Shown piece after piece: positions 12,383 to 23,686 of a stretch of 64,000 nucleotides of DNA; position 1 is the stretch's first letter; each line of letters starts with the position of its first letter. The notes below the pieces were generated by a model. It did no database searches. It was not told where the DNA came from and saw only the letters and a program-made list of their open reading frames with translations. Both the position numbers and the translations under genes were made by a program. Source of the DNA: Diphasiastrum complanatum (taxonomy: Eukaryota; Streptophyta; Lycopodiopsida; Lycopodiales; Lycopodiaceae); NCBI GenBank assembly GCA_029204225.1, contig CM055098.1, positions 24,617,367-24,681,366 of the forward strand, in the 5' to 3' direction.

Positions 12383-15300
12383 GAGATCTTGATCAATGAG
12401 GAATATAGGCTTCAAGCAAGAGGTGGATCTACATCGACACTTCAAGAGGATGCTATGTTCACAAAGGGCAAATTCAAGGGCAAAACCAAAAGCAAGTGGT
12501 CTAAAGGGCAAGACCAAGTGGATGCTTCTTCAAGTGGCAAAAAGAAGGATATATCAAAGCTCAAGTGCTTCTATTGTGGCATCAAAGGACACTTTGCAAG
12601 TGATTGTTACAAGAAGAAGAGAGATCAAGGAGACAAGCAAGGTAATCTTACTCTTGATGAGGATGGTTTGGATGTGCAAGATGCAAATGATGATGCTTTT
12701 GTGATGTCTTCATGTATGCTTGCTAATGATGGAGATCTAGATCCTTGGTGGATTGATAGTGGAGCAAGTTCACACATGACCTTTCACAAAGAGTACTTCG
12801 CTTCTTTGTTGGCATATGGAGATGACAAGAGGGTGATCTACACGGCCAATGATGGTGAGTGTGCAATCAAAGGGATTGGCACAATTCCTATTTCTCTCTC
12901 TACAAATAGGAATGTTCATTTGGAGGATGTCTTGTATATTCCATCTATTACCAAGAATTTGCTTAGTGTGAGTCAAATGCTAAGTAAGGGCCTCAAGGTA
13001 GAGTTTGATGGAGATGCTTGTTTGATCAAAAGGAAGGATGTCTTGATTGGAAAAGGTAAAAGGCAAGGGAAGTTGCTCAATCTTGATGCTTGTGTTATTG
13101 ATAACCAAGTTGGATGTGTTGCAAGGGAGCAAATTTCTATTCAAGAGGTTTGGCACAAAAGGATGGGACACCTCAACTTCAAGTCATTGGAGGTAATGGC
13201 AAGGAAGAAGGTTGTGATTGGTCTTCCAAGTTCCTTAAGTAATGACAAGCATGTTTGTGAGTCTTGTGCTTTGTCTAAGTCACATAGACCACCTTATACT
13301 AGATCTATTTCTAGATCTACAAAGCCTTTTCAACTTGTACATTCGGATATTCATGGATTTACTACAATTAGCAATAGTGGAGCTAAGATGTATGTAACAT
13401 TCATTGATGATTTTAGTAGATTTTGTTGGATCTATCTACTAAAGAGCAAGGATGAAGTGTATGATGTCTTTGTCAAGTTCAAGAATGCAAGGGAGAACCA
13501 ATTCTCCACAAAGATCAAGTGCTTGAGAGGTGACAATGGTGGTGAGTACATATCTAACAAGTTCAAGGCCTTTTGTGATGAGCATGGGATCAAGAGGGAG
13601 TATACAACATCAAGGACCCCACAACAAAATGGAGTGGCTGAAAGGAAGAATAGAACTTTATGTGAAAGTGCTAAAGCTATGAGGTTAAGTGCTAATGTTG
13701 ACAAACCGTTTTGGGATCAAGCTTTGTTGTGTGCCAATTTCTTGTGCAATAGGTGGCCGAGTGCTATTTTGGATGGAAGGACACCTCTTGAGATGCTATT
13801 CAAGAGGAGGCCGAGTGTCAACTTTCTAAGAACCTTTGGATGCACATGCTATGTCAACATTACTCTTGATGATAGGACCAAGGAAGATCCATCTTCAAGA
13901 AGAGGTATTTTTGTTGGATATAGTGAGGTGAGTAAAGCCTACAAAGTTTACATTCCTTCTACTAACAAAGTGATTGTTGGTAGAGATGTCATTTTTGATG
14001 AGGGAAACATTCCAAAGGTGTCTTCAAGCATGATTGATGGTAAAGTAGATGGTTCTAACATTCTTGATGTTGATGAGAAGGATCCTACTTTGGATGGTGG
14101 TGATGATGGACCTTCACCAAGTCAAAAGCCAAGGAGAACATCAAGAGAAAGACAAGTACCTTCAAGGCTCACATATGATCAAAAGAGTAAGCAAGTAGTT
14201 TCTGGAAATTATGTTGCTTTCCTAAACTCTTTGGATGAGCCTACAAGTGTAGATCAAGCAAGGAAAGAAGAGGAGTGGATCCAAGCAATGGATCTTGAGT
14301 ATCGATCTCTTATGAAGTGTGAAACATCTTTTGGAAGATCTTCTTGTGTACATGGAGCTATGCAAGTGGATGGATGTTATCTTGCTGTAAAATCAAGTAA
14401 TGGATCTGGAAAACAAAGTTTGTTCAATGACTTTGATGATGAAGTTGAAGATCAAGAGGTTGATCTCAAAGCGCTTCAACTAGTCAAAAGAGAAGTTGGC
14501 AATTTGGAGCTAGTCAAAAGCATCAAAGGAGAGGTAATTGGCAAGGGTGTTATGGATCTGTTTTTGCAGCATATTGAAGACTCAATTAAGGTCAAAGGAG
14601 CAGCAAGGAAGTGTTGTTCAAGTTTACTTTACTTGTTCTATCTCATGTTTGAGCACTTTCATGTGGATGTGTGCAAATTGTCAAGATATGGTAAAACTAG
14701 CTACATTGGTGAGCATTGTTTTGATGTTGGATTTGTACTAGCATTCTTGGCTCATTTTGCTGATGGAAATGAAGCTATTGGAGGTTCATTATGTCACTCA
14801 TCCATGGCGAAGTTCTCAAGTGTTGAGCTACTTGGTGCCAATACTTGGAGATTGTCAATTTTTGGTGAATTCATGGTCATTTTCTTGTGTCAAGTAGATC
14901 TTGAAGATGGACTAGTGCAAACTACTTGGTTTATGGAGTCATGTGGTGCTGGATTTGCATCATTAATGTACTCACCTACTCATGGATTTCCAAGGTTTGA
15001 TGGTTTCTTGTGGCAAGATGAAGATGGAGGCTCATTCATGGAGTATCATGGTGGATACAAGGCAACAAAGGACAAAGGAGGAGGAGACATGCAAGCAAAA
15101 GTTGATCACTCACATTTATTGTTTGTTTGCTGTATTTTTTCAGAGAGTTCAGAGCTGGAAGCATGGTGGAATTATTTCATTTACATTCTATTTGATTCTT
15201 CATGTTCTAGTCACATTTTTACATGTAAAATTGATGTAAGAAATAGTGAAGCATCCCAAGTGGACACTATTCTCTATATCAATTATGGTTGTTTCTATTT

Positions 15301-15409
15301 TGAGCATTACATGATCATGGAAAGGAGGTCTATTCTTAGGAAGAAGATCATTCTTATGATGGATCAAAGTTCTATTGGCAAGAACTATGCTAGGAGCATT
15401 GGAAGCTAG
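12383..15409 (+). CDS. pol: copia nucleocapsid-protease-integrase fused in frame to an unrelated segment (no RT)
   Basis: This is the same frame as gag, reopened after the TAA. Numbering from nt 12389: zinc knuckle CX2CX4HX4C (C60, C63, H68, C73); aspartic protease WWIDSGASSHM (Asp123); integrase HHCC (H256, H261, C290, C293); integrase catalytic triad D320, D382 and E418 with the expected D-35-E spacing; then the GKAYKVYIPS-type integrase C-terminal region and an acidic linker. At about residue 645 (nt 14320) similarity to element 2 stops just where RT begins, and about 360 unrelated codons follow without a stop to TAG at 15407-15409. Protease and integrase active sites are all intact. The RNase H that follows is in another frame. 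Confidence 0.93.
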   Translation, partial: EILINEEYRLQARGGSTSTLQEDAMFTKGKFKGKTKSKWSKGQDQVDASSSGKKKDISKLKCFYCGIKGHFASDCYKKKRDQGDKQGNLTLDEDGLDVQDANDDAFVMSSCMLANDGDLDPWWIDSGASSHMTFHKEYFASLLAYGDDKRVIYTANDGECAIKGIGTIPISLSTNRNVHLEDVLYIPSITKNLLSVSQMLSKGLKVEFDGDACLIKRKDVLIGKGKRQGKLLNLDACVIDNQVGCVAREQISIQEVWHKRMGHLNFKSLEVMARKKVVIGLPSSLSNDKHVCESCALSKSHRPPYTRSISRSTKPFQLVHSDIHGFTTISNSGAKMYVTFIDDFSRFCWIYLLKSKDEVYDVFVKFKNARENQFSTKIKCLRGDNGGEYISNKFKAFCDEHGIKREYTTSRTPQQNGVAERKNRTLCESAKAMRLSANVDKPFWDQALLCANFLCNRWPSAILDGRTPLEMLFKRRPSVNFLRTFGCTCYVNITLDDRTKEDPSSRRGIFVGYSEVSKAYKVYIPSTNKVIVGRDVIFDEGNIPKVSSSMIDGKVDGSNILDVDEKDPTLDGGDDGPSPSQKPRRTSRERQVPSRLTYDQKSKQVVSGNYVAFLNSLDEPTSVDQARKEEEWIQAMDLEYRSLMKCETSFGRSSCVHGAMQVDGCYLAVKSSNGSGKQSLFNDFDDEVEDQEVDLKALQLVKREVGNLELVKSIKGEVIGKGVMDLFLQHIEDSIKVKGAARKCCSSLLYLFYLMFEHFHVDVCKLSRYGKTSYIGEHCFDVGFVLAFLAHFADGNEAIGGSLCHSSMAKFSSVELLGANTWRLSIFGEFMVIFLCQVDLEDGLVQTTWFMESCGAGFASLMYSPTHGFPRFDGFLWQDEDGGSFMEYHGGYKATKDKGGGDMQAKVDHSHLLFVCCIFSESSELEAWWNYFIYILFDSSCSSHIFTCKIDVRNSEASQVDTILYINYGCFYFEHYMIMERRSILRKKIILMMDQSSIGKNYARSIGS
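14320..15394 (+). other. ~1.07-kb unrelated open segment replacing RT in element 1
   Basis: Element 2 has about 890 bp of RT-coding DNA (28890-29777) at the matching place. Element 1 instead has this segment, rejoining element 2 at the shared AGGAGCATTGGAAGC. The Pol frame stays open through it for about 360 codons, while other frames contain normal numbers of stops. The translation starts hydrophilic (DDEVEDQEVDLKALQLVKRE), then becomes Cys/Phe/Leu-rich with possible membrane-like stretches, then Gly/Asp-rich. I recognise no family. It also contains TTTTTGCAG- and TTTTTTCAG-like acceptor words, so captured host or other-element sequence is possible. Confidence 0.85.
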
Positions 15410-15420
15410 GAAAGCGAGTT

Positions 15421-15981
15421 TTGAGGTACATCATTGGAACTCAAGATTTTGGCATATTGTATGAGGGATCATCACCTAATCTTTTTGGATTTTCAGATTT
15501 GGACTATGCTGGAGATGTAATGGATAGGAAATCCATTAGTTCTTATTGTATTTTCATAGGTCATGGAGCTATATCATGTATGTCAAAGAAACAAGCCACT
15601 ATCTCATTGTCATCTAGTGAGGCCGAGTACAAAGCTCTTACACATTGCACAAAGGAGATGGTATGGATCAAAAGGATGATCAAGGATCTTCACTTGCTGG
15701 ATTTTTCAGAGAGCCCAATCATCTTTTGTGACAATCAATCAGCCCAAAGTATGGCATCCAATCCTATCTTTCATGCTAGGAGCAAGCATATTGAGATACA
15801 ATATCATTTTGTGAGGGAGCGAGTCATTGCAAAGGAGGTGGAGCTTCAACATGTGTCTTCAAGGGAATGTGTGGCTGATATCTTCACCAAAGCATTGGGA
15901 AAAGACTTGTTCATGAAGCATAGGACTTCACTTGGAGTATTATCAAAGTCTATGCTAAAACTAGTTGAAGAGGGAGTGTGA
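15421..15981 (+). CDS. pol: copia RNase H domain of element 1
   Basis: The region carries the copia RNase H signatures: FSDLDYAGD (first Asp), SSSEAEYKAL (Glu), FCDNQSAQ (Asp) and HARSKHIEIQYH, ending LVEEGV. The enzyme removes template RNA during cDNA synthesis. The frame differs from that of the upstream ORF because of the RT replacement, so it would not be translated from the normal start without a shift. The terminal TGA (15979-15981) lies inside the 3' LTR, whose first bases TGTGA supply it; the polypurine tract is therefore coding. Confidence 0.93.
   Translation: MRYIIGTQDFGILYEGSSPNLFGFSDLDYAGDVMDRKSISSYCIFIGHGAISCMSKKQATISLSSSEAEYKALTHCTKEMVWIKRMIKDLHLLDFSESPIIFCDNQSAQSMASNPIFHARSKHIEIQYHFVRERVIAKEVELQHVSSRECVADIFTKALGKDLFMKHRTSLGVLSKSMLKLVEEGV
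15967..15976 (+). other. polypurine tract of element 1
   Basis: GAAGAGGGAG ends directly at the 3' LTR. This is the expected RNase H-resistant primer for plus-strand DNA synthesis. Confidence 0.85.
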
Positions 15982-16626
15982 AAGATTCATCTAGTTTCAT
16001 CACATTTTGCAATATTTCCATATTTGGCATATTGAGGCCAAAACTTGTTTTAGACTTAGAGGTTGACTTTTCAAAGTTCATTAGTCTAAATTTCATTTGA
16101 ATAAACACTTTTTGAAAGTGTGGGAAAGATAGAATGCGAGTTTGAATAGATTCAATTTGAATAAGTTGGGTACATTGAATCTAGACCCAAAATTGGTAGG
16201 GTTAGCATTTTGGTGGGAAAGCCAAGTGGCCAAATAGGTTTTGGACCTGCTATAAAAGGATGTAACTCGTGGAGAGAGTCATCTTCTCTCTTCTCTATCT
16301 CATTTCATGCTTATACATGGTTCTCTTGGGTTCTACTATCCATTGGTGCACTATCTTGGTGATTGCTTGCAATTCTATGTGTAGAATGATCTATATTAGC
16401 TATTTTTGGGTCCACACGTGTGAAATACAGTAACTTGCTGGTTTTGTACGGACAGCAACAGTACATAATCATTTCATTCAAGTTTGATCAAGTTCTATTA
16501 GTGTTTGCATCTCAAATTGTGTGTAGATGCTGATTTTTCTACATTGGTGAAATTGGTAGTGTATTTCTCTTTCTAACCAAAGATCATTCAAGTAGATTGG
16601 ATCTTAAGGATCTGAAATCTTTCACA
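15977..16626 (+). repeat. 3' LTR of copia element 1
   Basis: 650 bp, TGTGAAAGATT...AAATCTTTCACA, followed at once by the TSD TGTGG. About 16 single-base differences from the 5' LTR by eye, mostly transitions. Confidence 0.98.
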
Positions 16627-17677
16627 TGTGGTATCAGAAAAGGGATGAGAACTCTTGACGAGGCGAAAGCAACTGTGAGATCATTCTAGAACAAAAGATG
16701 TAAAACTAATGGGCTACCTGATTTGTCATCGACAAAGCTACAGATATAACTTATCTGCAGGTAGTGATTCTCTCTGAGCTACGAGAAAAGGAGTAGCATA
16801 TGGATTCTTAGATCGATAGTCAAATTTTTCAAGATGTCCAGCTGTACTAGGGTAATGCGATTATGATGTAATGGGCCAACACCAGGCTGCGGTATGATAG
16901 CAGGTAATTATCCAGATATATATCTTCCTAATCACTCAACCATATACGTGACTCTAACTTGGACGTGGAGTACTAGACTCAGTTCGCTTGCTTTGCATAA
17001 CGACGGTTATAATAGCTCCTACAAACAGCTAGCATTCCTAGTCATATTATAGCTGCTCACTTTAGATCTGATTATAAAAATTGTAGTGTCAACAATAGAA
17101 ATTGTAGTTGGGGCACAATATTGACGTAGTATGTACTGCCTCAATCATTAGTTCGAGTTAATTGCGCAGAAGTACTCCGGTTTGTTCTTTATGCTAACCT
17201 CAGGAAAGTGAACGATAGATTTTGAATATATTAGCTACAAAAATATTGTTATTCTTAGCACCAAAGAATTCGCATTCAGCCTGCAAAAAGACAAATTTAA
17301 AGTAGACTAGTTATACCAGAATGTTGATTCCACCGAACTGATCTCCAACCCACTTGGACAATTTGATGATTGAGTAAGGCAGAAGGCATTGATACACGTT
17401 AGCGAATTAATTTTCAAGCATGCATGATGTAATCCTAATGAGTGCAGTGAAAATCTTTTGCCTGCATGTCTGAACATTATGTCCTCGAGTTAAGAATGTC
17501 ACTTTACTCATCTATTAACACTTAGTTATTCACTCATATGCAAGGTGTAGGCCATTGGCACCTCTGTAATTGTAGCTTATGATGTTGCGACGATTACTCG
17601 CGGATATTATGCGGCATTTGCATTGCTATTATGACATGATGTAGTCTATACCTTGTCATTGTAGTTAAAGATATGTA

Positions 17678-18146
17678 GATTCTACTTTCATTGATCTATG
17701 TCTGAATTTTGACACCTGGGCTTTGAGCTTGCAACTAGTACTTGAAGGACTCGTGGAGACAATGTCCTTCAAGGTGCACTGCTGCATGATTCATGAGGCA
17801 TGCCTGCAATACTTGCCTCCTTTCAATATCATAACTAGCTTCTGTTTCAACATTCTAGTTTCCCAATGGAAGGTGTATCAAGCTGGTCTAAATAGAGACG
17901 TGGAGACTAAAGATCTTTGGCACTGTGCAATGCTTCCATTGTCCGCAATCTAGAGTCTAGAGTATGACGTTGTTCCATCTGGATTCTACTTTCATTGATC
18001 TATGTTTGAATTTTGAGGCTTGGGCTCTGAGCTTGCAGCTATTACTTGAAGGACTCGTGTGGACAATGTCCTTCGAGGTGCACTGCTGCATGAGGCATGA
18101 GGCATGCTTGCAATACTTGCCTCCTTCCAATATCGTAACTAGCTTC
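17678..18146. repeat. 165-bp direct duplication, period 304 bp
   Basis: 17678-17842 and 17982-18146 are copies of the same 165 bp (from GATTCTACTTTCATTGATC to AACTAGCTTC), roughly 90% alike, separated by 139 bp of different sequence. Each carries a short open frame beginning LQL(V/L)LEGLV, but I see no known domain. Confidence 0.9.
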
Positions 18147-19238
18147 CTTCATGGAATAGATTAAATCAAGATATATTATGCTTGTGAACGGTAATGCTTG
18201 ATATAGATAAACGAAGAATTGAATCCTAAAATGTGTTCAGACCTAATGTGTGCATTGAGCTCCAACATGGATTTCATGAACAATTCCCTGAGAAATTAAG
18301 AATCATGAGAGTATAGTCCTTGAGAATGACAATCTCTGGTGTTGAAAGCAACGAGGTCCTAGTCTAGTAAGGGTTCATAAATATAACTCGACTTAAAAAA
18401 CAACAAAAGCAACAGCCATCAATTTTTTTGCCCTTTTTGTGGAAGAATATTTCGGATTGCATGGGATTCGAGAATCGCATACGAGGGGCCTCGTGAGACA
18501 TAGTGGAGAGCCGACTCTGAACTCTGGACTTTTGTGCTACGTGCAACACAAGCGTTCCTGCTTGATTGAGAATAATAAGATCAGACATACATGTATATTT
18601 ATTGCTGGATCGATCTTCAAACCTTTGGTGTAGATCGTCGCAGGACATTGTGAATGCTTTCATACACATACACAGCTTAGATATTTTGCATGACTTCTTG
18701 TTTCAACAAATCAATTCATCGCTTGATAATTGACTAAATATCAGACATTTTATCACTGGCAGATAAAAAAACAACTAGCTCATCAAAGGTTGATCTCCAA
18801 AATACATCCAACTGATTGTATAATAAATCAAGAACACAAAAGGCTTGTTCGCAGAGTTGTAAAGCAGATTAACTTTTTATGCAAGAAAAGTTTGAAGCAC
18901 TCAATCTGGCCTGCTGTCATATAAGCTGCACATCGAACGAGTTTGGTTGCTTTTAAGAAGTAGGAAATGTTTCTGTAACTAGTCTTTTAGCTATTTCGTA
19001 ACTCTGACTATATAATATACTATGTAGAAGATTAGAAAACATTAAAAGCGACAAAGTACGTACACTTGAAAGAGACGATCTGATGAAATTCTTCAAGGAC
19101 ATGAAGGCAAGTCTCTCTGAAACAGCCACCACACATCTATGAACCGCAGCAACACAAAGGTAACAATTCCACAGGTACAAGCACGCGCAAGTACAGGGAC
19201 ACCCAAACTTTTTTACGAAAACAAAATCTGAAACGAGA

Positions 19239-19299
19239 CAGGGACAATCTTTGACATACTATCAAAATACCAGGGACAATCTTTGGCATACTATGAAAC
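19239..19299. repeat. 34-bp tandem duplication
   Basis: CAGGGACAATCTTTGACATA and CAGGGACAATCTTTGGCATA repeat in tandem with a period of about 34 bp. Confidence 0.8.
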
Positions 19300-20233
19300 G
19301 CTTCCTCTCAGCTCGCTTTCTATCATTTATCGCCTCTCAGGTAGAAAACGTTGCATGCAGGACACGGACGACCCCCGAAAATGGCAAGAAACGTGAAAAT
19401 ACGAATCTACGTGTAAACCTGGCTACTCGGCTCTCCAACAAAGTAACAGCAAAACCTGGCCAAGTAAGCACCCATCGCCCGCTCCTGTCCACGTATTTTT
19501 TAGTATGAAAATTAAAAATAGGTATTTATCAAAAGCACGGAAATTAGTTTTTGGAATGGGATAAAAAATACGTGGCAACACCCAAAAAAAAAGTTCAATT
19601 TAAATAACAAAATAAAATAAAAATTTATAAAATAAAAATCACATAAGCATGTCAAATTTGTAGCATGATTACTATGTGAGGCAAATCCAATTAATAGGAG
19701 TGTGTTAGGTTGAAAAAAAAGCTTTCCCCAAGCATTGATTGCATTGCATGTATTCATTATGATTGCATGTATTCATTATAATATATATAATAGTACACAG
19801 GTTTTGACCAAATGAAAGTTTTGAGTTTCGAATGCATGCTATTATAGCCACGAATCTCTCTTTAAAATGTAATTGATTACTTGGGAGGTGAAACAAGACA
19901 CAAATGATTGGGCAATATTAACTATCACGGGACTTTTCTTGACTAGATAAGTTCTGTTTCTGTGCAGAGAGCCGTTTGGAAATTTGAAATGTCTTCATGT
20001 TCCTTGAAGTGGGCCCTTTACTTCGTAGTACAGATGGGCAACATTAACTTAGAGTATTGATGCCTGAGATGAATGTGTTATTTATAACAAGCGAGCAATT
20101 AAACAGAAATTCTCATGAATGCCCAATTCGATATTCGCAACTAAGGAGCTTTATTTTTCTTGGTGGACAAGTTTGCATACAATATCAGAGCAGTGCCAGC
20201 TCTCGTTAACTCATTTCACAGTTCCAAGTTACT

Positions 20234-20350
20234 GTTTGGACTATTTATATATTAACTGAGTGATAGACCAAAATGAGTGGATTGGTGCTTTAGCCGTTTG
20301 GACTATATATTAACTGAGTGAGACCAAAATGAGTGGATCGGTGCTTTAGC
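20234..20350. repeat. ~60-bp tandem duplication
   Basis: Two adjacent copies begin GTTTGGACTAT and end GGTGCTTTAGC (second copy starts at 20296). They differ by small deletions. Confidence 0.85.
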
Positions 20351-20770
20351 TGGCTGTATAGTCAGTACTCAGTACCACTCGGCTCTATACTTCTATAGTA
20401 AGTACGTCATTTGTCAATTTGACTGCCAGTTAGGTGACTGGGACATCTAAGTACACATGTAACAAAATGTTGTCCGCATTCTGATAGACTAGAGTTCGTA
20501 AGAAACATTTTGAAAAAGGCACTTCCTCACCAGAGCATGAGCTGCATGACAGTTGGGCTCTAGAGGTTGCATGATGTTTGTGATATAAATTTGCAGGTTC
20601 GTAGAAAAATATAATATGAAACAGTTATTTGGGAAGTTGGGAACTGCCTTGTCAATCGCCTTTCATTTATAGCACATAACGGTGTCATTATTAATGCAGA
20701 ATTTCAGATTTCAATGTCACGGGAGGTTGGAACTTTGCTAGTTCATAACAGCCAGAATTTATCGATCGCA

Positions 20771-21022
20771 GATGCAACTGTAAATCAACAATATATTTCA
20801 CAAACCTTAAACTAAGCACTACAGGTAGCAAAAACACCAAAACACTTTATTTAACGGTCGGTCGCAATGCAACAGTAGATCAACAATATGTTTCACACCA
20901 ACCTTAGACTAAGCACTATTAGTAGCAAAAGCACCAAAACACTTTATTTAGCGTTCGGTCGCACAGACGTGCAACCGTAGACTAAATCTACATTTCATAC
21001 CAAACTTAGACTATGCACTATT
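20771..21022. repeat. ~97-bp tandem repeat, 2.6 copies
   Basis: Three successive units share AAACACTTTATTTARCGKTCGGTCGCA and CTTARACTAAGCACTA blocks (start points near 20772, 20867 and 20969; the last is partial). The array lies about 600 bp beyond the stop codon of the lipid-transfer-protein gene on its 3' side. Confidence 0.85.
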
Positions 21023-21605
21023 ATCTAAGACATACATACTTAAAACAACCGCTATTATCTGCATGCCAAGTGTTGCCAATCGCAACAGGTTCACCATATA
21101 CGCATAACTAACTACTAAGTAAGCTCATAGACGCTATTGCACTGCAAACCGTTCCTCCATACTTCCGCCATTTGATCCTTAATTAGTCGATCACTCTCTG
21201 ATCAAGACAGAGCATAACTTTATCTGGCCATCATACTTGCGGAATGGATTGACCTACATTGGAAAACGTGGCGTTAGTGAAAGCATTTGCTAACTTACAT
21301 TGGACGAAGATCCAGGTTCTGGAGCACATGCTCGTCGCTTGTCCATTAAGATACCAATTTAAAATCAGCGTGTGCCTATCAAGATTCAATTCCAAAGAGC
21401 CACGGAATACGAAATGATTTTCGAAAGACAAATGACCAAAAACTCTATTTGATGCGAGGGCACGCAAACACATCAATGCAGTAGAACAGAATTCACCACT
21501 CTGATGGCACAGTGAAGAATAAAAAACCAGCTGTAAAAACGAAAAAACGCGCACATAGATTTAAGCGATTTTTCCACGTATATTCGCAACGTAAGCATCT
21601 CACAA

Positions 21606-21950
21606 TCACACCGAACTCGTGGAGCACAGAGGATTACCATTGCATTTGAAGCCTGCTGGGATGTAGCTTCCGAACCCGCACAACTTCGGTACAGACAAAG
21701 CCCTTTGGATGTTGATCGAAGGGACCTTATTCTTCGCTACAGTCAGGGTATCACATAGGCATTGAGCTTTTCCCTGAAACGGCCTGAGCGAATTACAGCA
21801 AGACGTTGATGGCGCCCCAGGCTGATTACCAACAGCCGAGAGGCACTGAGCCAACGACCCAAAATTATTAGGATTGCACTGAGCATTGGCAAATGAAGAG
21901 AGCATTAATGCAATGACCATAAAACAGAGAGAAAACTTTACGAATGCCAT
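21606..21950 (-). CDS. non-specific lipid-transfer protein (8-cysteine motif), secreted
   Basis: An intact single-exon gene of 114 residues, starting at ATG (complement 21948-21950) in GCAATGGC context; a GTG two codons upstream would add two residues but is not a plant start. Residues 1-24 form a signal peptide (hydrophobic core FSLCFMVIALMLSSF, cleavage after ANA). The mature protein has the 8-Cys pattern C-x10-C-x14-CC-x11-CLC-x24-C-x11-C, four disulfides that make a hydrophobic tunnel for fatty acyl chains, followed by a short tail with a ninth Cys (NGNPLC). Such proteins act in the apoplast in cuticle, pollen-wall or defence lipid transport. Hydrophobic Leu in CLC resembles the smaller type-II-like groups. 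It is the only convincing complete host gene in the window; expression site cannot be inferred. Confidence 0.9.
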   Translation of the reverse strand: MAFVKFSLCFMVIALMLSSFANAQCNPNNFGSLAQCLSAVGNQPGAPSTSCCNSLRPFQGKAQCLCDTLTVAKNKVPSINIQRALSVPKLCGFGSYIPAGFKCNGNPLCSTSSV

Positions 21951-22049
21951 TGCCACCGTTCAAGTTTGATGCACAACACTAGCACAAACTGCAAGTAAGG
22001 AAGTAAACTAAAGATGTTTGATGATTCGAAACAGGCAGACATTGTGTGG

Positions 22050-22058
22050 TATATATAG
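22050..22058 (-). promoter_or_regulatory. TATA box of the lipid-transfer-protein gene
   Basis: The minus strand reads CTATATATA about 100 bp upstream of the ATG, placing a start site near 22020-22025 and a 5' leader of about 70 bp. Position and sequence are typical for a plant gene. Confidence 0.7.
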
Positions 22059-22180
22059 GCAAACGGAATGGATCTAAAGCTAATCAGAAACCATAGGAGG
22101 TCCAGGTGGCATCGAGGCTTAATGGGCACACGATGAACAGTGCACAGCGGCTGTTGTGGAAGATTCTGGAAGATGATCAC

Positions 22181-23654
22181 GCCAAGTTACTTCCTTGATG
22201 TCTAGACTGATTCACTTGCGTCTTCGTTGATATCGAGAGGACTCAGGTCTGAGGACATACTGAGTCAGTGAGTCCTGACATAGTCTCTGATGCCGCCATG
22301 CTGGTGTAAATGCTTACGGAAAGAAGTAGTTGAACGTCCCATCGATTGCACCCAGACAGCCTATCATGTTGCAACAAATGTTCTGGGTTTTTCGGTGCAG
22401 TTCTTCAACACAAACTGTCCTTGAAACCCAACAACAAGATCACGGCCATTGTTCGCACTCAACTTCGCAGGTGCAAGGAAGTAGAAGCTGACTTGATGTG
22501 CATTGTGGAGTATCCAATCTCTTTATCAGGACGATATGCATCTAGTTCATTGGCTGGAGATTATAGAGTGTCATCTGAATCTTTATAACATGATTCATTG
22601 CAAATTTACACGGTCATTCAACAAAAACTTCAGATTTGAGGATCAACTTTGATTTATTCATTCACCTTTCTAACTTATAGATGGGCAGCTTTTTAGATTG
22701 CCTTCAGCTTGACATTTGGTAAACAAAAATGTAGACAAGGAATTGCACCTGGCCAAATCCACATCATGCAAGTGCAAGGAGAGAGACACACATTGTTCAC
22801 ATTCTTCTTTGTGGAAGAGTTGCTTGTTTTCATGCCATCTACTTTCAACATCCATCAATTTCCTACAAGACAATTTGACATAGAATTTGAATTTTTCTCA
22901 TGTTTAAACCACTAGGTTCTAGCTTACAAATTCGGCCAACTAAATTTGAAACTAGTCATGATTTCCCTAGGAGGGGAGGGACTAAAAAAAATCAGCTATT
23001 CACTTAGAAAACTTCTCATGATCTCTCCAAAAGTGAGACATTTTTTGCTTAGAATCTCAAAGGAAGGACTATGAATCCACGTTGGTCAAGGAAAATTAAG
23101 AAAAGATTGGGGTTATAGGAAATGCCTAAAGCTTTAGGACTCCTTGCTCAGACTATCATTTTTATATGGCCTAAAGACGCGGGAGCTACATGACAATCAT
23201 TGGGTACATTGTCATTCCTCAACCATAGTTGCATGTCGTGATGTCATGAGTGTTGCTATATAATACAATTGGAAAATCACCAATTGTTCTTGATGATCAA
23301 GATTTTCAAAGTTAAGAGTTGGCAACTAGACACAAGGGAGCCCAATGAACAGAGCTAGTGGAATTCATGAGTGTTGAGAAAAATCACCCCTTTTGTGGTT
23401 GATTGATGCTTGTCATCTCACAATGTTATCCATGCTATTCTAGTGTTTTTCATGGAATTTCTCAAGGACATACTTAAAATTTGGTTGAGTGGTCCATCTC
23501 TTGGGACTTGAAATTTTCCAATCAGGTCATACCATCTCTTCCCCTTTCTTTGGCCCTATTGTCTTGGAGCAATATTTGGTGCCCAATAGGTTGGAATGCC
23601 ATCTTAGTGATTATTTCTTCCTTGTGACCCTTAATGTTAACCACTTTATAACCG

Positions 23655-23686
<32 letters not shown>

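Larger units (their letters stand above)
10489..16631 (+). mobile_element. Ty1/copia LTR retrotransposon, element 1 (RT-less chimera) with TSDs
   Basis: The element itself spans 10494-16626. It is bounded by perfect 5-bp target-site duplications TGTGG (10489-10493 and 16627-16631) and by two 650-bp LTRs. Order of parts: LTR, Met-tRNA primer site, gag, zinc knuckle, protease, integrase, then an unrelated insert instead of RT, then RNase H, polypurine tract and LTR. The protease-integrase-(RT)-RNase H order defines Ty1/copia. By eye the LTRs differ at about 16 of 650 positions, so insertion was fairly recent. Element 2 at 25163 is a close sister and shows what has been replaced. Lacking RT, this copy can move only if another copy supplies the enzyme. 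Confidence 0.97.
16632..21200. other. intergenic region without supported genes
   Basis: No frame here shows a recognisable domain. The stretch contains the separate tandem duplications listed at 17678, 19239, 20234 and 20771. No RNA gene was recognised. Confidence 0.5.

Noticed and set aside
14538-14741. Alternative plus-strand frames inside the element 1 replacement segment (also 14982-15239)
   Set aside because: Short, interrupted and overlapped by the 360-codon frame that continues Pol.
10494-16626. Reading the long gag-pol frame of element 1 as a host gene
   Set aside because: TSD, LTRs, primer site, purine tract and copia domain order show it is a retrotransposon.
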